From Oscillospiraceae bacterium (lineage in GTDB: Bacteria > Bacillota > Clostridia > Oscillospirales > Acutalibacteraceae), in contig DOZQ01000056.1 in assembly GCA_003517915.1 (NCBI GenBank), forward strand, positions 1-5,158: a stretch of DNA of 5,158 nucleotides. The letters run 5' to 3'. The position numbers and the translations under genes are program-made. The notes under the pieces were generated by a model. The model was not told the DNA's origin, ran no database searches, and was given only the letters and a program-made list of their open reading frames with translations. This document shows positions 1 to 5,158 of this stretch, in pieces. Numbering within the stretch: position 1 is the stretch's first letter; each line of letters opens with the position of its first letter.

Positions 1-13
1 AAGAGAGAAAAAG

Positions 14-991
14 ATGAAAAAAATCAATTTTGCGATACTAAGTGCGGGGTACATTGCTGGCGTTATGGCGGACACTGTCAGCCGGATGCGGGAAGAGCTT
101 GTGCTTTACGCGGTGGGTGCCAGAGACAAAAGCCGCGCTCAGGCTATGGCGGAAAAATATGGGGCACAGAAAAGTTACGGGTCTTATGAAGAGCTGGTAA
201 GCGATGCAAATGTCGATATGGTGTATGTCGCGTCACCCCATTCGCACCATTATGAGCACGCGAAGCTCTGCCTTAATCACGGCAAGCATGTGCTGTGTGA
301 AAAGGCTTTTACCTCAAACTTGGCACAGGCAAGAGAGCTTGTGGCGCTAGCGAAAGAAAAAAATCTGTTTTTGGGAGAGGCTGTCTGGACTCGCTTTATG
401 CCGTTTGTATCAAAAGTAAAAGAGCTTATGGATCAGCGTGCGATAGGGGACATCCATGCGCTGCAATGTGGATTTGGGCAGGAGCTTACCCATGTTGAGC
501 GTATGACAAATCCGGCGCTGGCAGGCGGTGCGCTTTTGGATTTGGGCATTTATCCATTAACCTTTGCCAGCCTGTTTTTTGGAACTGAGGTGGCGGAAAT
601 CACGGGGGATGCTGTGCTTACCGACCAAGGCGTGGATGCGGGGAACAGCTTTATATTAAAATACCGGGATGGTAAAATCGCGTCGCTTTTAAGCTGCATG
701 ACTGTGTGGATGCCTAATACCGGAATCCTTTTCGGAGAAAAGGGATATATAATCGCACATGATTTTTGGAACTGTCAGCGGCTGACCGTATGCGTGCGCG
801 GGGAAAACCCTTATGATATCGAATGTCCGTTTGAGATAAGCGGCTACGAATATGAGGTTCGCGCGGCGATAAAGGCTATTGAAGAAGGCAGGCTCTGCTG
901 CGATGAAATGCCCTGGGAGGAGTCGCTGCGGCTGATGGAGGTCATGGACGGGCTGCGCGCGAAATGGGGAGTAAAATACCCGTTTGAGTAA
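14..991 (+). CDS. Gfo/Idh/MocA family NAD(P)-dependent oxidoreductase (dihydrodiol/xylose dehydrogenase-like)
   Basis: Seen: 325 residues, the usual length for this family. An N-terminal Rossmann domain (about residues 4-121) begins with ILSAGYIAG, a GxGxxA-type loop with Ser10 in place of the first Gly. GARDKSRA follows at 35-42, then SPHSHH at 74-79, CEKAFT at 95-100, and WTRFMP at 125-130. The C-terminal alpha/beta domain (about 132-325) carries GGALLDLGIYPL at 171-182. Known: in the dimeric dihydrodiol dehydrogenase branch, Lys97, His79 and Tyr180 are active-site residues and Arg37/Arg41 contact the NADP phosphate. From memory of that numbering, this protein has Lys, His, Tyr, Arg and Arg at the same positions. 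Inference: a cytoplasmic, probably NADP-preferring dehydrogenase or reductase of a sugar or sugar-like alcohol; the substrate cannot be told. The start is preceded only by a weak purine-rich stretch (GAGAGA, 3-8), but the protein begins exactly where the family does. It is probably the last gene of an operon entering from the left. 1,5-anhydrofructose reductase or another sugar reductase is also possible. Confidence 0.93.
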   Translation: MKKINFAILSAGYIAGVMADTVSRMREELVLYAVGARDKSRAQAMAEKYGAQKSYGSYEELVSDANVDMVYVASPHSHHYEHAKLCLNHGKHVLCEKAFTSNLAQARELVALAKEKNLFLGEAVWTRFMPFVSKVKELMDQRAIGDIHALQCGFGQELTHVERMTNPALAGGALLDLGIYPLTFASLFFGTEVAEITGDAVLTDQGVDAGNSFILKYRDGKIASLLSCMTVWMPNTGILFGEKGYIIAHDFWNCQRLTVCVRGENPYDIECPFEISGYEYEVRAAIKAIEEGRLCCDEMPWEESLRLMEVMDGLRAKWGVKYPFE

Positions 992-1006
992 TGGACATTT
1001 TTCAAT

Positions 1007-1043
1007 TCTTTTTGTCAAAATATTATATATTTTGACAAAAAGA
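1007..1043. promoter_or_regulatory. Perfect AT-rich palindrome, candidate repressor operator
   Basis: The arms 1007-1023 and 1027-1043 are exact reverse complements (17 bp each) around the 3-nt centre 1024-1026. Within them lie two near-palindromic 11-mers, TTTTGTCAAAA (1010-1020) and TTTTGACAAAA (1030-1040). Their centres are exactly 20 bp apart, about two helical turns. The right 11-mer contains the -35 box of the promoter for the following gene. No T-run follows the structure on either strand, so it does not look like an intrinsic terminator. Inference: binding site for a dimeric or tetrameric regulator that would block RNA polymerase. The regulator is not encoded in this window and its family cannot be named. 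Confidence 0.7.
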
Positions 1044-1060
1044 CATGGACACAGTATACT
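1032..1060 (+). promoter_or_regulatory. Sigma-A type promoter for the secreted protein gene
   Basis: TTGACA at 1032-1037 is a perfect -35 box. After a 17-nt spacer comes TATACT at 1055-1060, one mismatch from the TATAAT consensus. Transcription would start near 1067, giving a leader of roughly 53 nt before the start codon. The promoter is intrinsically strong. Its -35 box lies inside the right arm of the palindrome at 1007-1043, which suggests that it is repressed rather than constitutive. Confidence 0.8.
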
Positions 1061-1105
1061 ATGTGTGATATAGTGATATTAAAATATACTATTTTGTGAG
1101 TGAAT

Positions 1106-1111
1106 AGGAGG
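1106..1111 (+). promoter_or_regulatory. Ribosome binding site AGGAGG
   Basis: A consensus AGGAGG lies 8 nt upstream of the ATG at 1120. It fixes the start of the large secreted protein and predicts efficient translation. It contrasts with the weak purine-rich site before the oxidoreductase at 14. Confidence 0.9.
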
Positions 1112-1119
1112 AACTAAAA

Positions 1120-1197
1120 ATGAAAAAGAAATTATTGTCGGCTTTGATGGTAATTGCGCTGCTTATTTCATGCGGGTCAGCGCAGGCGGTTTTTGCC
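1120..1197 (+). other. Signal peptide with lipobox-like LISC
   Basis: Residues 1-26: a KKK n-region, a hydrophobic core LLSALMVIALLI (5-16), then SCGSAQAVFA. Two processing routes fit. Signal peptidase I could cut after Ala26 or Ala27 (VFA/A-P). Signal peptidase II could cut before Cys18, because LISC (15-18) satisfies the lipobox pattern and LISCGS resembles the common LAGCGS. Export is near certain; which enzyme cuts is not. Confidence 0.85.
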
Positions 1198-4100
1198 GCG
1201 CCGGCTGAGGTAGAGCCGGATTTAATTGTCACCACCGGGGGTGTAGAAGGCATTGACTACGAATTTTCGGATGATTATTATGGTCACAAGGCATTGTTTA
1301 TCAAGAGCGACAGAACCGATTATGTGATTTCCATGCGTGAAGGAGTGCAACGCACGTCTTATTTAATTAATATTTCAGCGGACGCGACAGTGACGCTGGA
1401 CAACGTAACAAACGATTACCAGATTCAAGCGTATCCGGAACGTGATTCAGACAGTTTTCTTCAAAATGTTACCCTGCGTTTGCTAGGAAAGAATCATGTT
1501 CGGTACATTTACGCAGGAGATAGTCTCACCATTGAAAATGGCTCCGGAGATCCGGATAACCCGGGGGTCTTGCAATGCTATACGATAGGACGAGGCGCGG
1601 AAGACGTTCGGTCTCTGACATTGAAAAGCGGCATCGTTCGGGCATGGGGGGAAGGTGATATTGCTTATACTGATGACCAGTACATTTTTTATCCTGGAAT
1701 TTTAGCCAAAAATGTAAGACTAACGGGCGAAAGCCGATTGGAAATGAAAATCGATAGTGGTATTTCCAGTAATTTTTCTGATAGTGAAATTATAATAGAA
1801 GACAATGCCGTAGTACAAAGTAACTCGATGATTGAAGCCAATAATATCCATATTACCGATAACGCAAAGGTTGAGATAAATGTTGGTACGGATCCAGCCG
1901 GTATCTATCGTCCGGAGGGGAATTGGGCGTTCCCGGCAATATCCTGCTATGGCGGCCAGCTCGAGATATCAGGAAATGCCAATGTGACCGCCGTAGGAAA
2001 TAGCGGAGCCGCGGGCATAGAAGCCGACGATATAACTATTTCTGAAAACGCTGTTGTAGTGGCCAAAGGCGGAGACTTTTTATTAAAATATTATAAACCA
2101 CTGCAAGGTTATTTCGCAGGGCCGGGCGCAGGCATTGACTCAGGCCTTGTGACTATCCGTGACAACGCCGTTGTGTCTGCTTTCGGTGGTGCGGGAGGAT
2201 ACCCGGAGAGCGTCGATTTGGACATAGTGAACCCTCGCCCTTATAATGGAGCGCCCGGAATTGAAGTTGAATCCGGCAATGTGACCCTGCCGGAGCACGG
2301 TGTTTTAGCGGTTGGAGGCCAGTTTGAAAACCCGCCCGCCGGTTATATTGGTGCTGTAGTCGGTGTGCCGATTGGCCAAAGAGGAGGTTCTTCAGATAAT
2401 TTAAGTGAGCCGGTTGAAGGCCTAAGGCAGATGACTTATGTCGCGCCGGATGATCAGGAGGTTACGCTTAGCTATATCGGCAGCGTGAAGCTGCCGAATA
2501 CCGCTTTGCTTAGAAAATTTGACGAAGCCTTCCCGGAAATTCCCGGAGTGGTTTGGTCTGAAACTCAGGGCGGCGCCGGAAATTTGGCTGGTGAGATTTA
2601 CGGCGGAGATGAAACCGTTCTGTTTGCCGTGTCAGATTCAGATGTGATAGAACGGGACTTAATTGTCACCACCGGTGGTGTAGAAGGCATAGACTACGAG
2701 TATTTGGAAAATGACGACGGAAGCACTGAATTAAGGATAATGGGCAGCAGAACCGATTATGTAATTTCCATGCGTGAAGGACTGGAAAGTACGCCGTACA
2801 GACTTTGGATTTCGGTGGATGCGACGGTGGCGCTGGACAACGTAGTGATTAACGACGACGGTAATTATTATGGAGATTATCCCAACTGGCCGCGTCTAAA
2901 TACGCAAGGAGACGTTACCATTCGCCTTATTGGCAAAAATAAGGTGAGCCTTATTGGCGGATATGGAAATCTTACGATTGAAAATGAAAACGGTTCAGGA
3001 GATCCAGATAATCCCGGGACTTTAGAGTGCTATTCAATAGGAGGAGTTGGGGGAACTTTTCAGTCTATTACACTGAAAAGCGGTATAGTCAGGGCATCAG
3101 GGTTGATGATGTATACTACTGAAGCGTATGGCCCCCGCAACTATTATGCCGGTCTTTGTGCCACAAAGACACGTATTATGGGTGAAGCCTGTTTGGAACT
3201 GGGAAGTCAGGGTCTTGGCATTGTCGGTTCTATGACAGTAGCTTATAAATCCATGATAAATGAAATTGTAATAGAAGACAATGCCGTAGTACGCAGTAAA
3301 TCAATTATTGGATCTAATAATATCCTCATTACTGATAACGCGAAAGTAGACATAGAGGTTATAACGGAGCCTACCGGCTATAACCCTGAGATTCCGTATG
3401 AAAGGCCGCAGCTTTATTCGGCATTATCCTGCTACGGCGGTAAGCTCGAGATATCTGGGCAGGCCAATGTAACCGCCATAGGCAATAAAGGCGCGGCAGG
3501 CATAGAGGGCGACAATGTCGTTATTTCTGAAAACGCCGTGGTTGTGGCAAGAGGCGGAGAATATGTTTCTTTTAGTGCGGGATATATGCATGATTATATC
3601 GCGTTTGCGGCTGCCGGAATTGATGTCGGCTATGAAGGCCTCGTAAGTATTATGGATAACGCCGTTGTATCAGCCTATGGAGGAAGTGGAGGTCATGGCG
3701 CGCCGGGTATTGCGGTAGCGTCTGGGAATGTGAGTCTGCCGGAGCACGGCGTGTTTGCGCTGGGAGGAGAACGGGCCAACTACGAATTTTATGGACTGCC
3801 TCCTTACGGGGTGGCGGTTGGAGGATATGATCTGCCGGAGATTCTGCCGGTTAAGGAACTCAGGCAGATTACCTATATTGCCGCGGACGGTCAGGAGGTT
3901 ACGCTTAGCTATATCGGCAGCGTGAAGCTGCCGGATACCGCGCTGCTTAGACAATTCGATGAGACTTTCCCGGAAATTCCCGGAGTGGTCTGGTCCGAGA
4001 GCCCCTATGGAACAGGCAATTTGGCTGGAGAAATTTACGACGGAGAACAAAAGGCTTTGTTTGCCGCCGATCAAGATGCTGAGATTACCTATGTGCAGGA

Positions 4101-5154
4101 GAACAGCGAATATCTCACTTTCTCCGACGGATGGGGGAACCGCGCGCAGATAGGCAAATTTTCCGGGCATGTAGCGAAACAGGCGTCCAAGCTTCAAGAG
4201 CACATGAGCTTTACGTTTAAGGGCAACTACTTTGAGCTTTTAAGCTATAAATCCTATTCTCAGGGGATGTTCGACATTTATGTCGACGGTGAAAAGATGA
4301 ACGCTCAGCCATATGATCTCTATGATCCCAGCACGGGCGGTTCGTTTCAGCAGGTTGTTGGCGGCATGGGGCTTCCCTACGGTGAGCATACGGTAACGCT
4401 GGTTATAGTTGGCAGAAACAAGTCGTCTATAGGTAACAATGTGTATGTTGACGCGGTGGGCATAAACGGCGAGCTCATAAGCAAAACCGGCGGCAAGCTT
4501 ACCGACGACGAGGTTATGTTGGAAAATGGAAATCCGGCGTATATCAATGTGCTGATGAACGACGATGTTCCATATGACACCGCGATCACCGAATATACCC
4601 AGCCTGAAAATGGCAGCGTTCAATTTGAAAACGGCGTATTTGTCTTTACGCCGGAGACGATGTACCCAGAAAGAGACTTCTTTACGTACACTATAGGGGA
4701 TAAAACCGCGACGGTAAATATCGTCTACGCCGAAACCGTACGCTATGAAGAAACTTTTGCTTTGGTAGAGGCCGGCAAGGGCGAGGACAACGCATGGGAG
4801 AACGTCTCTTTCCCGGCATATTCCGGCGGCGGCGCTTTGCGCTCAAATAAAAAAGGCGATACAATAACTCTGACATTCTATGGCAGGGGAATCGAGATCA
4901 TTGGATATAAATCCTGGTCGAGGGGAAAGCTCGACGTCACGATTGACGGTGTGACCGAAACGGTAAGTTGTTTTGATATGAGCTATGACAAATGCTACAA
5001 CGCCACTATTTATGACAGCGGTGACATTGGATCATCAGGCTGGCACACCCTGACCCTAACGGTACGCGGCGAAAAGGAGTTTTTGGCAAACGCTACCGCT
5101 ATTGACATCGACGCGTTTGTGGTGAAACGTTTTTCCCCGACAATTGTTAATTAA
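1120..5154 (+). CDS. Large exported protein: two tandem beta-helix modules, then jelly-roll / Ig-like / jelly-roll domains
   Basis: Seen: 1344 residues, complete, with TAA at 5152-5154. Order: signal peptide (1-26); module A (34-503); module B (513-982); a jelly-roll carbohydrate-binding-like domain (about 989-1118); a cadherin/Ig-like spacer (about 1127-1203) with the INVLMNDD and FFTYTIGD signatures; a second jelly-roll (about 1207-1336). The modules contain rungs of the form IxIxDNAxV (Asn at 229, 248, 286, 310 and 349), 19-24 residues apart or about twice that. This is typical of right-handed parallel beta-helices, and the opening TTGGVEGIDYE resembles the start of gut Bacillota carbohydrate-binding beta-helix proteins (Cthe_2159-like type). 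Inference: a surface or secreted glycan-binding or adhesion protein. I see no polysaccharide lyase or hydrolase catalytic pattern, and no LPXTG, SLH or dockerin; attachment could be by a lipid on Cys18 or there may be none. It is transcribed from its own promoter at 1032-1060. A cryptic enzyme activity in the beta-helix is possible but unsupported. Confidence 0.92.
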   Translation: MKKKLLSALMVIALLISCGSAQAVFAAPAEVEPDLIVTTGGVEGIDYEFSDDYYGHKALFIKSDRTDYVISMREGVQRTSYLINISADATVTLDNVTNDYQIQAYPERDSDSFLQNVTLRLLGKNHVRYIYAGDSLTIENGSGDPDNPGVLQCYTIGRGAEDVRSLTLKSGIVRAWGEGDIAYTDDQYIFYPGILAKNVRLTGESRLEMKIDSGISSNFSDSEIIIEDNAVVQSNSMIEANNIHITDNAKVEINVGTDPAGIYRPEGNWAFPAISCYGGQLEISGNANVTAVGNSGAAGIEADDITISENAVVVAKGGDFLLKYYKPLQGYFAGPGAGIDSGLVTIRDNAVVSAFGGAGGYPESVDLDIVNPRPYNGAPGIEVESGNVTLPEHGVLAVGGQFENPPAGYIGAVVGVPIGQRGGSSDNLSEPVEGLRQMTYVAPDDQEVTLSYIGSVKLPNTALLRKFDEAFPEIPGVVWSETQGGAGNLAGEIYGGDETVLFAVSDSDVIERDLIVTTGGVEGIDYEYLENDDGSTELRIMGSRTDYVISMREGLESTPYRLWISVDATVALDNVVINDDGNYYGDYPNWPRLNTQGDVTIRLIGKNKVSLIGGYGNLTIENENGSGDPDNPGTLECYSIGGVGGTFQSITLKSGIVRASGLMMYTTEAYGPRNYYAGLCATKTRIMGEACLELGSQGLGIVGSMTVAYKSMINEIVIEDNAVVRSKSIIGSNNILITDNAKVDIEVITEPTGYNPEIPYERPQLYSALSCYGGKLEISGQANVTAIGNKGAAGIEGDNVVISENAVVVARGGEYVSFSAGYMHDYIAFAAAGIDVGYEGLVSIMDNAVVSAYGGSGGHGAPGIAVASGNVSLPEHGVFALGGERANYEFYGLPPYGVAVGGYDLPEILPVKELRQITYIAADGQEVTLSYIGSVKLPDTALLRQFDETFPEIPGVVWSESPYGTGNLAGEIYDGEQKALFAADQDAEITYVQENSEYLTFSDGWGNRAQIGKFSGHVAKQASKLQEHMSFTFKGNYFELLSYKSYSQGMFDIYVDGEKMNAQPYDLYDPSTGGSFQQVVGGMGLPYGEHTVTLVIVGRNKSSIGNNVYVDAVGINGELISKTGGKLTDDEVMLENGNPAYINVLMNDDVPYDTAITEYTQPENGSVQFENGVFVFTPETMYPERDFFTYTIGDKTATVNIVYAETVRYEETFALVEAGKGEDNAWENVSFPAYSGGGALRSNKKGDTITLTFYGRGIEIIGYKSWSRGKLDVTIDGVTETVSCFDMSYDKCYNATIYDSGDIGSSGWHTLTLTVRGEKEFLANATAIDIDAFVVKRFSPTIVN
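1219..2628 (+). repeat. Beta-helix module, copy A (residues 34-503)
   Basis: First of two tandem in-frame copies, running from DLIVTTGG at residue 34 to LFA at 501-503. It aligns with residues 513-982 at a net offset of 479 residues (1437 nt) at both ends. Landmarks shared with copy B: RTDYVISMREG, GSGDPDNPG, LTLKSGIVRA, IEDNAVV, ITDNAKV, SCYGG, LEISG, GAAGIE, ISENAVVVA, GAPGI, LPEHGV. A distinctive insertion sits at about residues 361-376 (between AGG and GAPGI) and is absent from copy B. Cys153 and Cys276 are matched by Cys637 and Cys771 in copy B. Confidence 0.9.
2422..2628 (+). repeat. C-terminal segment of beta-helix module, first copy (residues 435-503)
   Basis: A ~69-residue segment closes each beta-helix module. 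It contains LRQMTY, EVTLSYIGSVKLP, TALLRKFDE, PEIPGVVWSE and GNLAGEIY. It lacks the IxIxDNAxV rung pattern and looks like a separate small fold or cap. I do not recognise it as a named family. The second copy is at 3859-4065. The longest stretch of nucleotide identity between the modules lies here: 43 nt, 2454-2496 against 3891-3933. Confidence 0.75.
2656..4065 (+). repeat. Beta-helix module, copy B (residues 513-982)
   Basis: Second copy, joined to the first by only about 9 residues. By eye, a little over half of the residues match copy A, but identity is uneven. Rung cores and both ends are nearly identical, while loop regions (for example 581-596, 661-677, 745-765, 814-828 and 884-908) differ in sequence and length. 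Rung asparagines at 721, 740, 805 and 847 repeat the spacing seen in copy A; the third rung has Gln781. This copy has two additional cysteines, 680 and 691, with no partner in copy A. Confidence 0.9.
3859..4065 (+). repeat. C-terminal segment of beta-helix module, second copy (residues 914-982)
   Basis: Gap-free counterpart of 2422-2628 with an exact 1437-nt offset. Besides the 43-nt identity, a 23-nt identity at 2530-2552 matches 3967-3989. The second copy leads straight into the first jelly-roll domain, so the segment may act as a cap or hinge between each beta-helix and whatever follows it. Confidence 0.75.
4084..4473 (+). other. Jelly-roll (galactose-binding-like) domain 1, residues 989-1118
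   Basis: Pattern typical of the beta-sandwich carbohydrate-binding-like domains found at the ends of Bacillota glycan-active proteins. It has an opening strand ITYVQENSEYLTF, a SFTFKGNYFELLSYKS strand pair, GMFDIYVDG (1049-1057), the hairpin GLPYGEHTVTLVIVG (1084-1098), and a closing strand VYVDAVGI (1108-1115). It shares the YKS-[YW]-S-x-G...D-x-x-x-DG core with domain 2. Ligand unknown. Confidence 0.75.
4498..4728 (+). other. Cadherin/Ig-like spacer domain, residues 1127-1203
   Basis: INVLMNDD (1142-1149), QPENGSVQFENGVFVFTP (1161-1178) and DFFTYTIGD (1186-1194) match the layout of bacterial cadherin-tandem/Ig-like (Big_9 type) domains, which usually act as spacers in large surface proteins. 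The Asp/Asn-rich NDD may bind calcium, by analogy only. It separates the two jelly-roll domains. Confidence 0.75.
4738..5127 (+). other. Jelly-roll (galactose-binding-like) domain 2, residues 1207-1336
   Basis: Second copy of the carbohydrate-binding-like fold: YSGGGALRSNKKGDTITLTF, then GRGIEIIGYKSWSRGKLDV (1255-1273), TIDG (1274-1277), GWHTLTLTVRG (1307-1317) and IDIDAFVV (1328-1335). It is closer to the common form of the family than domain 1. It carries Cys1284 and Cys1292, eight residues apart. Only eight residues (KRFSPTIVN-type tail) follow it, so there is no anchor. Confidence 0.78.
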
Positions 5155-5158
5155 AAGA

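Noticed and set aside
990..1018. Divergent promoter using the mirrored TTGACA in the left arm (minus strand, 1018-1013)
   Set aside because: No acceptable -10 box lies 16-18 nt away on the minus strand (TCCATT at best), and there is no divergent gene to express.
689..1018. 109-residue minus-strand open frame
   Set aside because: It lies almost wholly antisense to the conserved C-terminal part of the oxidoreductase, has no ribosome binding site, and shows no recognisable protein pattern.
1007..1043. Intrinsic transcription terminator for the oxidoreductase gene
   Set aside because: The stem is almost all A-T and no T-run follows it on either strand; overlap with a strong -35 box makes an operator more likely. 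Some attenuation of readthrough cannot be excluded.
1219..4065. Insertion sequence or CRISPR-like repeats
   Set aside because: The repeats are in-frame protein modules with a 1437-nt period and diverged interiors; there are no terminal inverted repeats, transposase, or short regular repeat-spacer units.
1219..4065. Pectate lyase or other polysaccharide lyase activity suggested by the beta-helix
   Set aside because: The fold type is shared, but I see no conserved catalytic Arg/Lys with Asp metal-binding cluster repeated in both copies. The Asp/Asn residues occur as regular rung positions.
3670..4203. 177-residue minus-strand open frame, and the smaller ones at 3959-4153, 4240-4623, 4377-4589 and 4691-4876
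   Set aside because: All are out-of-frame or antisense shadows of the large secreted protein, which has clear domain structure throughout. Their translations look like random composition.

Overview
The window holds two genes on the + strand and one well-marked regulatory gap between them. It looks like chromosomal DNA from a low-to-moderate GC Bacillota, most likely an anaerobic gut-type Clostridia. This is inferred from the AGGAGG ribosome binding site, a near-consensus vegetative promoter, the Lys-rich signal peptide, and the type of secreted beta-helix/carbohydrate-binding protein. There are no rRNA, tRNA, mobile-element or CRISPR signals, and species cannot be named from sequence alone.

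Positions 14-991 encode a complete 325-residue cytoplasmic Gfo/Idh/MocA-family NAD(P)-dependent oxidoreductase. It most resembles the dihydrodiol/D-xylose dehydrogenase branch, and its sugar substrate is unknown. Only 13 nt precede it, so it is probably the last gene of an operon extending out of the window. The 128-nt gap (992-1119) carries a perfect AT-rich palindrome (arms 1007-1023 and 1027-1043). The palindrome overlaps the -35 box of a near-perfect promoter (TTGACA, 17-nt spacer, TATACT), and an AGGAGG site lies 8 nt before the next start. Gene 2 therefore has its own transcription start and is probably switched by a repressor bound at the palindrome.

Positions 1120-5154 encode a 1344-residue exported protein. 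Its layout is: signal peptide with a lipobox-like LISC; two tandem copies of a ~471-residue right-handed beta-helix-like module (479-residue period), each ending in the same ~69-residue segment; a jelly-roll carbohydrate-binding-like domain; a cadherin/Ig-like spacer; and a second, divergent jelly-roll domain. No catalytic motif and no LPXTG, SLH or dockerin anchor is seen. The best reading is a regulated surface or secreted glycan-binding/adhesion protein built by internal duplication.

The two genes share a loose carbohydrate theme (sugar oxidoreductase, glycan-binding surface protein), but the promoter between them argues for separate control. The points most worth following are the promoter-embedded double operator and the duplicated beta-helix, whose two copies show a mosaic pattern of conservation.
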